A stretch of DNA of 64,000 bases, from the NCBI GenBank assembly GCA_023078555.1, contig CM041198.1, positions 1,407,800 through 1,471,799 of the forward strand. Reading direction: 5' to 3'. Source of the DNA: Ulva prolifera (taxonomy: Eukaryota; Chlorophyta; Ulvophyceae; Ulvales; Ulvaceae). The notes beneath the pieces were generated by a model. That model did no database searches and had not been told where the DNA came from. It saw only the letters and a program-made list of their open reading frames with translations. Positions 10,909-22,689 of this stretch are shown piece by piece; positions within the stretch are counted from its first letter, which is position 1; every line of letters starts with the position of its first letter. The position numbers and the translations under genes were made by a program.

Positions 10909-11095
10909 ATGTGACAAGGACAAAGTAAGCAAGGCACCGTGAGCAACAACCAGGAACCAGGGGAATTGCACACCGCGCAACCAACCAACCAGCCAGCCAG
11001 CCAGCCACGCACGCAGCACACACCAACACACCCACGCAACGTCAGCACCCGCGCCGGCCACAGCCACACAGCCACAGCAGATGTTGCGTGACAAG
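10909..11095 (-). mobile_element. LINE-i 3' tail, minus strand
   Basis: The stretch from GTGACAAGGACAAAG to the C/A-rich block CACCAACACACCCACGCAAC and GTCAGCACCCGCGCCGGCCA matches the LINE-i 3' UTR seen at 29385-29515. A CCAGCCAGCCAGCCAG microsatellite lies inside. Target duplications are not clear. Confidence 0.55.
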
Positions 11096-11779
11096 GATAG
11101 AGGCAGGTGGAACTGCAGGCAAGAGTGGGAATTGAAGGAACAATCAGACTCCACCAGGCTGGTCGTTGAACATGAAGATTGCAGATAGGCACTGTTGTTC
11201 TGGCCCAGGTGAGATTGCTGCTGTGGACGTGTTTGCTGGCAGGCACCACACTTCCTCCTCCCTAAAAACTGGCCGTGATCGTATGTCTCGAGGACATGCT
11301 GCTGCTCATCCTTGCGAGGCCATGGAGGGATAAACATCTCCTGAGGTCACAATCACTGTCACTTAACGCGGGGTCAGCGCACCCATATTGGAATGGCGCG
11401 CCAAGCGTTACGTGGACGCGCTGTATTTGTAAGCATCCGGCGTGCCTGCTTCCAGGGCTTCCTGTGCGACCAGCCGTGAGGGATGGCGAAGGCACAACGC
11501 GATGCAGGTGCACGTCTTGAACGAGGGTACACAGCGCTGCAGGCCGTGCATGGTGTCTGCAAGATGCCGATCTTCTGGACATGTGATTCAACAACTTCAG
11601 CGCCGCAAGCTAAACTTGTGGGTCGATGCCTCTTGCATACAGCACTGCCGTGTAGTCCAGGCAAACATGAAGCGCGCATATGTCACCGCATCGCCCAGGG
11701 CAGCTTGCAGATGCACAATACGCGGCTCTGTGGACTGTGGCTGTCGTCTTCCCACCCATTCATCAGCAGCGCGCTTGAG
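11096..11779. other. Intergenic region without a supported gene
   Basis: Only short, unsupported open frames are present. It precedes the duplicated promoter block of gene 2. Confidence 0.4.
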
Positions 11780-12060
11780 AAACGTCTGCATCGCTGCCAG
11801 AATTCGTACTTCACAGCCCGCGCTCCGCGGATCTCCGAAGTCGGGAAGCCCAATCGCCTATATTTTGCAACATATGATCGCAACGAGGGTGATGTATCGG
11901 GGTTGCATTCGCTATCGCGGCCTTCAATGACGCTGCGTTGTCGTTCCTCGCGTGAAGGCCAGCGTCTCAGGTATAAAAGCTGAGACAGAGCGCCGTATAC
12001 TGCACCCACCCAACGTCTCAAACGTCATAATAGTCCCTCAGTCAAATCCAGCCGGAGAAA
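11780..12060 (+). promoter_or_regulatory. Promoter and 5' UTR of GDE-family gene 2
   Basis: It is homologous to 20-318. The TATA box TATAAAA is at 11972-11978, inside the shared block GGTATAAAAGCTGAGACAGA, 89 bp before the ATG at 12061. Confidence 0.65.
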
Positions 12061-14175
12061 ATGTGCGCACCTCCCCTACTGACCATACCTGCCAGTGAAG
12101 GACGGGGTGCTGAACCATCGCGACATATTCATTGACGGATTGCATCATACCAGCAGAGTGTAGACGTAACGCGTGCATATTTAAGCTGTTGATCTCTGCT
12201 GCGCATAGTGCTGGTTGTGGCAGGGTGCAGAACATGAATTCTTACCAGCACATCCCCTCTTACCAAGTGCTGGGTCGCGACGCAACTGTCAAACATCGCA
12301 AAACGTTACTTTGTCGGAAAGATATTTGAATCCGCGTGCAGCGAGCCGTTGCTGTTTCACAAGTGTTTGTTGGCTGGACTGATGGCAGCCCACAAAGTAG
12401 TAGCACCACCCAGTATGTTATTCTGCTATGTTGCGAGATGAAGCCAAGGTACAGGTGCAATGTTCATGCAACATGCAACATGCAAATGACTGCTCTGGTC
12501 GCCTGTGCAGGATGTATGTCGCAGCTACAGTTGGCCTGATGATGGCCGGAGCCGTGATGGCCCCTGAGCCCTCCAGCGCCGCCCTGGCCACCTCCTCCCA
12601 GCCTGGCCGTGGCCTGCTCACCAAGACACCGGTCGAAGGCGACAAGGACGGCGACGAGGGCGACGAGGGCAACGAGGGGGTGGACGGAGTCTTTGCAAGC
12701 TTTGATCGTGGCGACGAGGGCAACGAGGGCGACGAAGGCGATGAGGGTAACGAAGGCGATGAGGGCGACGAGGGTGATGAGGGTGCTGTGCCGGATGTGG
12801 AAGGCACTGAGGGCGATGAGGGGGACGAGGGCGACGAGGGCAATGAGGGCGATGAGGGAGACGAAGGCGACGAGGGAGGCAGCAGCTCTGAGACGGAAGA
12901 GTCCACCGTGTCCCGGGTGGAGTGTACCGCACAGGCCAGCGCCGAGTCCTTCTCCGCCATGGAAAGTGCCCACGTCTTCGTCATCGCGACCGTGTTCACC
13001 GAGTTCTGCCGCGATGACCTCGAAGACACCTCTGCGGCGGCGGTCGCCCTTGCAGCGTCCGACTCTGCGCGGGCATTTGCGCGCGCCGTGGTGTCCACTC
13101 AAGCCTCCTGCGTGTCCACTGGTAAGGCCTTTGGTTGTGCCTCCGCGACTGCCCTGGCCGAGGCGTGGGCTTCCGCCACGGCTGAGGCGCACGCGACCGC
13201 CGTGGCCGCCTCTGCGGAGGAGTGCGAGTGCCTCGCCAAGTCCCAGGCACTGTCAGTTGGATCAGCATCCACCTTCATCACCCTCGTGGCGGATGCCTTC
13301 GCCCGCGCAGAGGTGACCGCGTGCTCTGAGGGTGATGCAGAGTCCTTCGCAGCCGCCTTTGCAGACTGCTCTGCGCTCGCCTACGCCACCGTCTTTACCA
13401 GGGCTATCGCTGAGGCGTTCCTGGAGGGCGACTGCTTCACCAGCGAGGTTGCCACCCGCATCCTCGCCGAGACGAGCGGCGTGTTTGGCGTCATCGAGGG
13501 CTGCGAGCGCGATGACTTCTCCTTCGGCGACGCCCTGGGCTCCACCGCCGGCTCCACGGCTGAGGGCGTACGCTCCTTCCCCCACGTGATGTCACATTTT
13601 CACGCAGTGACTCAAAAGAAATCATGATTGCATACAACCCTCCGTGCAGCTGCATCGCCCATCTGTGACTGTCTGCAAAAAGTCAAAGAACGTAGATCGC
13701 GCTCCACCCGTCCGGGCACAGTCTCGGGCTCCTGCTCCGTCGTTCTGCTGCTTGTGCCGCGCTCGTTCGCCTGACGGGGCAGGCCTGTGGCTGCAGGCAG
13801 TTGTGGTGGCGGCCCTGAGCTCAGCTGAGGGAGCTGCTGCAGCTGCTCCTGCAAGTGCACTCAACCCACGCAGCCTGTGGATCCTGCCATGATCTTTGCC
13901 CTCATCTTCCTGTGTGTATGAAAATATGCCATATCGATAGGGATGACCACAGGGATCCTGATAAGCCCAACGTCCGAGATCCATGTGCTATTCTGTGGTT
14001 CGGGCGCTGTATAGAAGCTTTTTATCGTCACATGACAAGGGCCCTGCTGTACTGCACGGGAACCCCCTGCAGGCGACTGTGGTGGATCTACGATCACTTT
14101 GTGGTGTCAACGTCTCCCCACTGTAACTGACACTGTTTTTCTGGCGTGCAGCAGGCTGCTGACCACGTGCCATAG
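12061..14175 (+). CDS. GDE-family gene 2: secreted collagen-like acidic, Ala/Cys-rich protein (spliced)
   Basis: It is collinear with gene 1. Exon 2 is 12511-13567 (1057 nt, the same length as in genes 1 and 3). The last exon is 14152-14175 or 14155-14175 (a NAGNAG acceptor) and encodes (Q)AADHVP. The first exon starts ATG TGC GCA CCT at 12061, but it carries two extra bases relative to gene 1. With the conserved GTGAA donor at 12095 the junction is therefore out of frame. Translation may instead begin at the exon 2 ATG (12512), giving MYVAATVGLMMAGAVMA as signal peptide and about 359 aa. The Gly-Asp/Asn-Glu tract, the GVDGVFASFDR spacer and all ten cysteines are kept, so the body of the gene looks constrained. 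Function is unknown. Confidence 0.65.
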
Positions 14176-15200
14176 AGCCCAGGGGCTTCAGGACTGCAAG
14201 GCAAGACAGGCCACCAGAGCCTGGCTCTCGATGCTGCCTTGCCGGGCACAGGGAGTCTTCACTGGAAGGGTTGCTTCGGCGTCCTCGCTCCAGTGGGAAC
14301 CTTCTCTGCTGAATTCGCAGCTGGTGCGGCCACATGGAGGATGACGACTGGATGCAACTGTAAATTCATTGTCCCTTGGGGGAGTGTGGCCGTCTAATCT
14401 GAAGTGGACTCGTCTTTGTATCTTTTTGGTAGAATTAGTGTTAGATGTTTTGGAGCGGGGGTGTCAGTTCGTGAGACTCAGTTGTGCTGGTTCAGTTTGT
14501 TGCCATGCCTTGTGCAGCTCTGCCAAGGGCGCACATGTGACATGGGTAGTGTAAATGAGCAGTATACATCGTCTCATCCATGCACAGCATGCGTCACGAT
14601 GTTCGTGTCTCATGTCGTGACATTGTCACAAGGGCACAAGTCATAACATGGCACAACAGCCAAGCAGAAGCCGATCGTACCACTCACCGTCACGTACTCA
14701 GACACAATCAGCTGGCCACTGTTGCACCGGAGCAGTGTGTACCAGCAGGCGTTGCAGATTGTCCATGTCATGCGAGTTGAGCGCAGGAGCCATCATCAGT
14801 ACAACTCCCAGAGTCTGATTCACCGCAGCCACCTACACTCACTGACTGCTTGTGACTGATGTGCTGCTGTAGCGTCTCTCTAACCTGCGATCAGCTGCCG
14901 TGTGCACGCTCTTAGTTGCCAGAGTTGCAGTTGTGTCAGATGTGTGAGTAGCTCGGATACACAGCTATGCAGAGTCCCCCAAAGCCCTGCATATAGGAAG
15001 AAGGGCAGTGCTCATCCAGCGATCATGATCACAATCTGCCTTGGACAAGGCAATGCATGCACATGGCCGTGGCTTCTGAAGCAGCGCTGATGCCTCATGC
15101 GGGCACGTGCCCGTCCCCCAGTACTGCCCGACCCTTACTGCTCCCCACCCCCCAAGGCCCTCTGTGGCAGCACAGATATCCTGTGCCTCAATCTCAGAGG
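14176..15200 (+). other. 3' region of gene 2
   Basis: It is homologous to the gene 1 3' flank (2449-2760 and 3530-3640). TGTAA at 14359-14363 is the likely poly(A) signal. No other gene is seen. Confidence 0.45.
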
Positions 15201-15221
15201 ACCCAGCTGTTGCGAAAGGCC

Positions 15222-15342
15222 AGTGATCAGACCGCTCTACCACTGGGCCCTTGGTCTTATCACTGGACTTTCACACCCTCAGCGATCCGTCACGGATCAT
15301 CCGTGCCAAGGCTAGCCACGACACCCGGGTGTCATGGCTAGC
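15222..15342. repeat. tRNA A-box-like repeat and palindromes
   Basis: On the minus strand the sequence CCCAGTGGTAGAGCGGTCT resembles a tRNA D-arm/A-box. It is flanked by the inverted pair CCAGTGAT(C/A)AGACC. A 32-bp quasi-palindrome at 15311-15342 (GCTAGCCACGACACCC and its complement, one mismatch) follows. A similar module lies at 31295-31371. It could be a tRNA-derived SINE relic; no complete tRNA folds. Confidence 0.4.
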
Positions 15343-15752
15343 CAAGGCTGAAGTCAGGCCTCAATTCAAGCCTTGCAGCTGGCGGCCGTCCTGCGTGTTG
15401 ACCAGGGTGTAGGAGCCCGGCGGCGACGCGGAGGCGGCGACGGGCGGCGGCGGGGAGCAGCGCGCCACTCATGCCAGATGCGTAAGCGGTGGGAGGTCAC
15501 CGTGTGAGTGTGCTGCAAGGACGCAGTTGGAGAGGCAGCGTAGGTTGCACCTCAGGGATATTCCTGAGGTAGGATGTGTTATGTGGCATGCACAACGAGA
15601 ATTCAGACGCCGCACACGCTGGCCACCGGTACCGCCGGCACTCTGCGGAATGCCTCACCTACACACTGATGCCTGTTAACGCCGCCTGCGCACTCCATCA
15701 TCTCCACAAACCCATGCCCGCACGCACGCATAAACAAAGCCCCCGGTCAAAG

Positions 15753-15784
<32 letters not shown>

Positions 15785-17999
15785 CTAGCAAACACACTCC
15801 CGGACCCTGCGCAGGGGGCCTGTAGCCGCCAGCCCCGACACCCACTCGTCTACTAGCACCGCGGCTTGTCAGGGCCATGCAACTGGCTGGACGTCCCGGC
15901 CGCGGCGTGGTGAGTTTGGAAGCTGTGTCGGCGTGCGATGCCTGTGGCGTAAGCGTTATTGATGCTGCACTACTAGTAGTACATGTACCAGGGTTTGAAT
16001 GTACATGTGTGTTGCGAGGATAAAGGTGGCGAGGCGGGCAGCACCACGACGGCAGCAAGCACACACACCCAGCAACCCGGTCCAACGCACACTTGAATAT
16101 ACATGAAAATGTGTGTCTGTGTGTGACAGTGCTTGACTATACATGAAAGTGAGTGACTGCGTGTTACGATGCCGGCCAGCTGCATGTAATTGTTCTGGAC
16201 TACACGGAATATTGCTTGACGTCGACTTCTTGCCAGTGGCCGCATATTTTGACCTGGAACCAGGCCTGCACGAATGTGATAGGGCTAGGTGCTGCACACT
16301 GGGTGGCCTGCAGGCCTGCAGCTGGCTTGCTTGCTTTGTCCTGTAGCACACACTGTGTGACAAGGTAACATTGAAGGCGGCGAGCTCGAGGCGGGCAGCA
16401 CCGCCAAATCAGTAAACAGCACAAGAACACAACTAACAAGCCCATATATATAGCACAGTGCCGCTCGCAGCAGAGTGCCACATGGGGGTGGTGCTTCTGT
16501 GATTAGGCTGCGCAATTTGTCCAGTGCAATGCCCGTACCTATGGCTCTCTGGTTTGTTACTTGAACCATAAGTTGCTGCATGCCTGGCTGCGGGGAAGTT
16601 GCCCTCATGTGGTGAAGCAGCACACAGGACACGTGCGCCGCCATGCCGCCACAGTCATACTGCATACAGCCATACTGGATACAGCCATACTGGACACATG
16701 CTGCCACATGCCGCCACATGACCTCAGATTCAGAATATGCCCCTCAGGCTGACACAAAGGCTCGCTACGCTGCAGCCGGCAGATTCACTATGTTGCAGCC
16801 GGAATGTCAGCGAGTCTGATCAGATCATCAGTGACTTGAGTTTGCTTGTGAGAACCGTATGTGACCATGGCACTGGCCAGGTCGGTGTACCTATCGGCAT
16901 TGCGCCAGCCTGCCTGGCGAATGTCCCCCGCTGCCCGCTTGCAGTGCCCAGTTCATTGTCGATGTTCACATGTCTCAGGCTGCAGCAGCTGCACTGCTGC
17001 TTCCCACATGCCCTGTGTTACCAGGCCAAAGTCAGAGAGGCTGCCAGTCGTAGCACCGCCTGGCCAGGAATCTGGAAAGGCTGTGGTGGTGCTACCTGCC
17101 TCTCCCACGTAATCCTTTTGGCACATGTGCTGTCAGGCACCGAAAGCGATCAGTCGCCTTGCTGGTATGGCTCCGCGACCTATTTCTTGCATGCCTCTGT
17201 GTTATTGCAATGTGTGAGCTGAAGGCTGGTGGCATAGGCTACCCCGTCCCTGGATCGAAGAGTGCAGGGGAACCAAGGCGACTCCAAACGTTCGAGAGTG
17301 CACCGAATGTGACCGTCAGTTGGTTGCCTGAATACCGGTGCACCGCGGTGGCCTGCTCACTGCCTAGGCGTCGACAGAGACACTGCCCATGTGCACCGGT
17401 GGGCCCATGCGTGGGCGGATGGTTATGCGCCTGCTTGCATGGCCATGCACGCGGGAGCATACCACTTTGCATGACAGTTTCTGGAGCCGTGCTGTGTATG
17501 AACTTGTAAGCATTCGGACTGCCGTATGCCGTGTTCACGGCTGTGCGATTGCCCATGTGGCCTCACGAGGCTTGCCGTACGTGATAGATGGCGATCGCGA
17601 AGGGACCACGCGACCCAGCCGTGGCGTAGCCCAGGCGACCGTTGCTACATCTGGGCGCAGTCCGGATATGATGTGAGTGCACAGATCTACTGTGCGATGT
17701 CTGTAGTGGTCCGAGTCGATGCTCCTCCGACGTTGGCCTGTTCATTGTTGCACAGCTGCAGGCGACCGTTGAGAACGTTGGGCCATCAAGAGGGCCGATG
17801 GCGTGTGTAAGTTACTAGCGTCATGTCAGTGTATAGCATGAGCTCAGGACACAGTCAATGTTGTAAGCTATACATGTGGCAACGGCCCCTTGGGCGAGTG
17901 TGCTGATGACAAGTCGATCGACGTTGTGCTAGGTCCAAGGTGAAGCACGCTCTTGTCGAAAACCGTGATTTGGGCCCTACATACAGCTGTTGTCAAGTT
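15343..17999. other. Intergenic region with LINE-i relics and a poly-C run
   Basis: No gene is supported. It contains the 15498-15575 block shared with 3868-3945, a C-run at 15753-15782, LINE-i minus-strand relics near 16012-16095 and 16330-16440 (GAGGCGGGCAGCACC blocks), a tandem CAGCCATACTGGATA repeat near 16660-16695, and a further decayed LINE-i tail near 17018-17100. Confidence 0.4.
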
Positions 18000-18363
18000 C
18001 CGCGCTATGGCCCTCGAGTGGAAGATTTTCTCTTTGAAAGTCGCGGCACAGCGTGCGCGTGCCGAGTCGCATGTGCCGCTGGCAGCTGCATGCGCAGCAA
18101 GAAAGCCCTTCATACCTTCATATCCCGCGCTCCGCGATCGAACAGCCTCGTCACCAATCCGAGGATGCTTGATATTTACCGAATGGGGATTGTCATCGCT
18201 GTGGGAGCCTTCATGGCGAGGCCGGAGTTCTCCATGAAGTCCTGTGTCACTGCTGTACACAGTATAAAGCTATCAAGGCTAGCCGTCGCAGTGGCGTACC
18301 GCAAATTCAATTTCTGCCCGCGAATTTGCTGCATCACACTTCTCAAGGCCGTAATTCGGAGTC
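18000..18363 (+). promoter_or_regulatory. Promoter and 5' UTR of GDE-family gene 3
   Basis: TATAAAG at 18263-18269 lies 95 bp upstream of the proposed ATG (18364), the same spacing as in genes 1 and 2 (91 and 89 bp). Otherwise the sequence is diverged from those promoters. Confidence 0.5.
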
Positions 18364-20486
18364 ATGTGCGTGCCAGATTGCTTCCCGGTTCACTGGTGAC
18401 AGCTGCATGTGGCCACTGAAACGTGTGCTAGTGCCATCAGCAGGAATGGCATCAGCAGTGACCATCACTGTTTTGAGACCATGCTGCATGCAGCTCAGCT
18501 GCACTGCATCCCCTGTTTGCCTTGCACCCTTGGTGATGGTGCACTCATGCTCATGCTCTATAGATGCTCATGCTCCAGCTGGTATGTCCTTGAGTGCAGA
18601 CCATGCTGCTCACGAGTCATACTTACCGTGATTCATCACCTGTTTCCCACAAAAGCAGTTGAATGTAAATCGTATGTGTACAAGAAACATGTGGTGCTGT
18701 GGCGTCCCAACCCCTACACAGTCCATCGTATCACATGCAAATGTCCTGACCATGTAAAACACTGTACAAGGGTATGCCTTTGCATACTCGATGCCGTATA
18801 GACACTGTCTACCTTGACAGTGCTGCTTTGTGCAGGATACATGCTGCAGCTGCAGTTGGCCTGATGATGGCCGTGGTGGCCCCCGAGCCCTCCAGCGCCG
18901 CCCTCGCCACCCCCTCCCAGCCCGGTCGTGGCCTCCTCTACAAGACCCCAGACGATGGCGAGAGGAACGGCGATGAGGGTGACGAGGGAAACGAGGGGCT
19001 TGACCACTTCTTTGCAACCCGCGGTGACGAGGGCGATGAGGGAGATGAGGGTGACGAGGGCAACGAGGGCGACGAAGGGAATGAGGGGGATGAAGGCGAT
19101 GAGGGCAATGAGGGCGATGATGGTAATGAGGGAAACGAAGGCAATGAAGGGAAAGATGGGTATGAGGGAGATGAGGGAGACGAAGGCAACGAGGGCGACA
19201 CTTCAGTCAAATCCGAATTGGCAACATTGTCTTACGTTGAGTGCGTCAGCCAGGCCACTGCTCAGTCTTTCTCAGCCATGGAGGATGCCCACGTTGCTGT
19301 CGTCGCCGCCGTGTTCACCGAGTTCTGCCGCGATGACTTCGAGGCCACCTCTGCGGTGGCGGTTGCCCTCGCCGCCTTTGACACGGCTCTCGCGCTTGCC
19401 CGGGTGATTGTCGACACCCAGGCTGCCTGCGTGTCCACCGGCAAGGCCTTTGGTTGTGCCTCCGCGACCGCGATGGCCGAGGCGTGGGCTTCCGCCACCG
19501 CCGAGGCGCACGCGACTGCCGTCGCCGCCTCTGCGGAGGAGTGCGAATGCCTCGCCAAGTCCCAGGCGCTGTCCATCGGCACCGCGTCCACCTTCATCAC
19601 TCTCTCGGCTGAGGCCTTTGCCCGCGCCGAGGTGACCGCATGCTCCGAGGGCGATGCCGCCTTCTTCGCGGCCGCCTACGCAGACTGCACTGCGCTCGCG
19701 TACGCCACCATCTGGACGAAGGCCATCGCCAAAGCGTTCCTGGAGGGCGACTGCTTTTCCAGCGAGCTCGCGACTCGCGTCTCTGCGGCGACCAGCGGCG
19801 AATTTGGCGTGCTTGAGCGCTGCCAGCGTAAGCCGATACCCATCATCAAGAACGATTCCGTGGGCTCAACCAACGGCTCCACTGTCGAAGGGGTCCGTTC
19901 CTATATATCGCCGTCGACATCATAAGCTGCGGCATCCAATTGCAAGCTGTGTATCATAGCAGCCGCCAACTCGTGCCAGCTGCCAGGAATTTTGGTCAAA
20001 CGGGTTCTTTTTTGGTTTTGTTTTCGGGTTTGCGGCCTCTCACATTTTGCTCATCTGTGCTTGCTGCTGGTTGCGAGGCGATGTGTCAGGTGTCCGCTTG
20101 CACATGTCTTGGTATGCCCCAGGCTATGCAATGTGCCATGGCTATGTGCGGCTGCAATCATGGCGGACGCTGGTGGGGCTCTGCCTGCGACCAGCTCTGA
20201 AATTGCCTTGTCGTGAGTCCGTCCCATCCACGACATTCTCTGGCATTCTGCTCAGTCATAACAGTACGAGTGTGTGATCATGTCATCACAATGCATCTGG
20301 GCTGACATCATCAACGTTTCACTGGATGTATTTGTTGTCCTGTACATCCAACGGTCAGAATGTGTGCAATGAGACGCCTATATATGCTGCTGTGGGCGCA
20401 TGGAAGCTCCCTCCGAAACGAGGCCGAGCACTGCACACAGGTGACACCTGTTCTCTGTGCTGCAGCAGGCCGCTGAGCACATCTAG
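18364..20486 (+). CDS. GDE-family gene 3: diverged secreted collagen-like acidic protein (spliced)
   Basis: Exons are proposed at 18364-18395 (ATG TGC GTG CCA...TG), 18836-19892 and 20466-20486, the last encoding QAAEHI or AAEHI. The family ATG at the start of exon 2 is ATA here, so translation must begin in exon 1. The 32-nt exon joins exactly in frame (TG plus G), giving MCVPDCFPVHW before IHAAAAVGLMMAVVA. The Gly-X-Glu tract is longer in Asn-containing triplets and includes KDGYEG. The ten-cysteine Ala-rich domain is retained, but the C-terminal DDFSFGDALGS motif is replaced by RKPIPIIKNDSVGS. The donor after exon 2 (GTCCGT) is weak, and unspliced reading would stop at 19925. Exon 2 is again 1057 nt despite several internal indels. 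Confidence 0.65.
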
Positions 20487-21792
20487 GCGGCATGCCAGCA
20501 AGAGCCATGTCAAGGCATCGTATACTATAGCGTCAGAAGCCTGAGGATGGCCTGCACACACGCTGCTCCAACGTGTGCACACATCGGAGCAGCGTACTTC
20601 TTCTTCGTAACAGATGCATCTTGGCACAGCATCACGCTTTGGTTGCTGACAACGGGGCTTCTTCTGCGTCTGCTGAGAGCAGCAATTCTGGGTGGTGCGG
20701 GCCAGATGGACTTGGCTGCCGGTATGTGGATGGCCGACAATGTACATGTACAGAGTTGTGTGAATGCTTCAATATGTATGGATGCTTGTGCCCCATAGCG
20801 GCCTGCGGTTTGCAAATTGGGCCCACCACCTGGTAGACCGTGGATGTTTGTGGCGACTGTTGTACACTAGTGCGTATGATGATCAGAGCTCGACTGGTGT
20901 CCGGAAGAATGTACATGTGGAATTGTGTAACACACCATTTAGGAGTCGACACCAGGGACCCACTTTTGCCAGTGGGTGTTTCTACGCATCATGGCTTGCC
21001 GAGGTCACACAGGGGACATCGGCAGCCAGAGATGCAATTGTCAGTCACCGCAAGCGAATTCCGCAATGCCGTGATATGTGCATGGACAGAAGCATTACGT
21101 AAATGAAACACATCGCTGCAAAGCTCTAGCTGCCTCGAAAGACTTGCATGTAAACCAATGCAGTCGAGCTCGATGCGCAAGCACCAAACACAGTGCCAAC
21201 GGACAGTGCGGAATCGAGTCAGCGAGGCAGTCGCAGTCCTCTTCAGAGCTGCGACAGCGGTCATGTGCGCCGCCCATGACTTGACAACATGCCTGTGCCA
21301 GCCTCAGGGAGTCCTGGCGGGGTCGCAAAGGCAGCGGAGACGTTGCTGGAGTTGGCTCAGCTGCATGGGGGCAAGTTACAGGCCAGTGACATGCCCGCTC
21401 GACTACTGATTTCTCTCGCCGCACCGTCCAGCGCTGGCCATGCGATGGCCGCTACTGAGGCATGTTGTAGGCAGGGGTTTTCAGGCACAAACAAAAAATC
21501 AAGTGGGGCGACACGGGAGCAACAGCAGTGGCGTGATGAGCCCTTCCTGGCTGAGACCACGTGAGGTGGCATGGGAGTGTCGCTGGCGGCAATCGACTGT
21601 TCATGTGGATACACTTGTTTCAGCAGATGCCGAGCACTTGTCTTCGGACTCATTATGAACACAGCAAAGCGAGCGGAGCACGTTCCCAACGCCCCGCTCT
21701 TGAAACTGAAGCACAGCAGCAGCATGATATCCTGCTCAGCACTGGCAGCATGCGTCTGGTATAGCCTCTCGGCCCGTCTGTGGTGACTGTAC
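20487..21792. other. Intergenic region without a supported gene
   Basis: No gene is recognised. A hairpin with 10-bp arms (ACGCTGCTCC / GGAGCAGCGT) lies near 20559-20600. A short plus-strand stretch near 21310-21450 has coding-like composition (Leu/Ala-rich) but no other support. Confidence 0.35.
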
Positions 21793-21987
21793 CGGTGCCT
21801 GGAGCGCGAATCGGTCGCGCTGCGCGAGCCGCGAGTCGAAGCGCCGCAGCGCGGCCTCCATCTGCTGCCGCTGCACCTTGTACAGCTCGAGGCGGTCGAC
21901 CGTCTTGCGCAGCGCCTCCGACGCGATGCGCAGGTCAGCCTGCAGGCCGTCCCGCTCCGCCACCAGCGCCGCCGATGCGCCGCCGTC
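21793..21987 (-). CDS. Candidate internal exon of a coiled-coil protein
   Basis: On the minus strand a 195-nt block (65 codons, phase 0 at both ends) is bounded by an acceptor (GTGTGTGCAG, cag at 21988-21990) and a donor (GTACAG at 21792-21787). The peptide is Leu/Glu/Arg-rich with heptad-like spacing, for example VAERDGLQADLRIASEALRK and LELYKVQRQQMEAALRRF, as in coiled-coil proteins. The strong third-position GC contrasts with the surrounding repeats. No neighbouring exon of the same gene was identified, so it may be a stranded exon, a gene fragment or part of a gene with long introns. I cannot name the family. Confidence 0.4.
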
Positions 21988-22093
21988 CTGCACACACCCA
22001 CCCACGCTCGTTCTCGTTCTCGCCCTGCGGATGTGCATCACTGCACGCGCCGCCGAGCCCCAAACAAGACCCTCGCGGGACTCGTGCATACAG

Positions 22094-22195
22094 CAGTGTT
22101 GGGTCGTTTGGCAGAATTTCCAGGGCTGCCATCCGGAAACTAGACCTAAATATCCGGAATTTTGACATATGATCGGGCCCGACGACCCGACACTG
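22094..22195. mobile_element. hAT-like MITE copy
   Basis: The terminal inverted repeats CAGTGTTGGGTCGT and ACGACCCGACACTG are the clearest of the three copies. The interior shares the AATTTCCAGGGCTGCC and CATATGATCGGGCCCG blocks. Flanking 8-bp duplications were not matched, so one side may have mutated. Confidence 0.6.
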
Positions 22196-22329
22196 CTGGA
22201 CACAGTGCGTGACACATAAGGGGCTCCTTGAAGCGATGCAGTTGCAGGGGGCAGAGCAAAAATGACATGCCGTTGCGGTGATGTGCTATCATTTCGCTTC
22301 CCAGGCGCATCACTCGCGCCTGGCTTCAA

Positions 22330-22680
22330 CACACAGAACGGCAGATATCTGGTGCACCCCGTCCCACAGTCCCAAAGGCCGCACGTGCGTACCCAGAGCC
22401 GCGGAACCCACCCCGCCGATCAGCTGGCCCCAACCCGCACACCACCCCGCTCACCTGAACACCCGGACCACCAATCGATATCCCTGAACCCAAGCCCATC
22501 CGTGCCAAACCCCCCGGTCGCGCTCCCACGGCAGGCCACACGCAAACGTACAGCAAGGGCGCGCCCTTGCCGCGGCGCCAAAGCAAGGCATGCCGAGCGC
22601 AAAGCCGGCCATGCGGGCGAACGGCAAGCCAGTGCCGCCATCGCCACAAAGCGGACGAGCATTGGAGTTTGACACAGTGA
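22330..22680 (-). mobile_element. LINE-i 3' UTR fragment, minus strand
   Basis: Its reverse complement resembles 28990-29200 (GCGTGGCCTGCC and GCGGGGTGGTGTGC blocks) in the LINE-i 3' UTR. No coding remnant is seen. Confidence 0.4.
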
Positions 22681-22689
22681 TGTGGTCTA

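Noticed and set aside
15222-15260. A tRNA gene
   Set aside because: Only a D-arm/A-box-like stretch is present. No acceptor stem pairing, anticodon arm or canonical GGTTCGA T-arm could be folded.
21289-21564. Plus-strand 91-codon frame with coding-like composition near the coiled-coil exon
   Set aside because: No splice context, homologous copy or recognisable motif. Kept only as a remark.
21736-22332. A single 198-codon minus-strand gene
   Set aside because: Only the central 65 codons look coding. The rest runs through the MITE and repeat sequence, and splice sites bound the central block.
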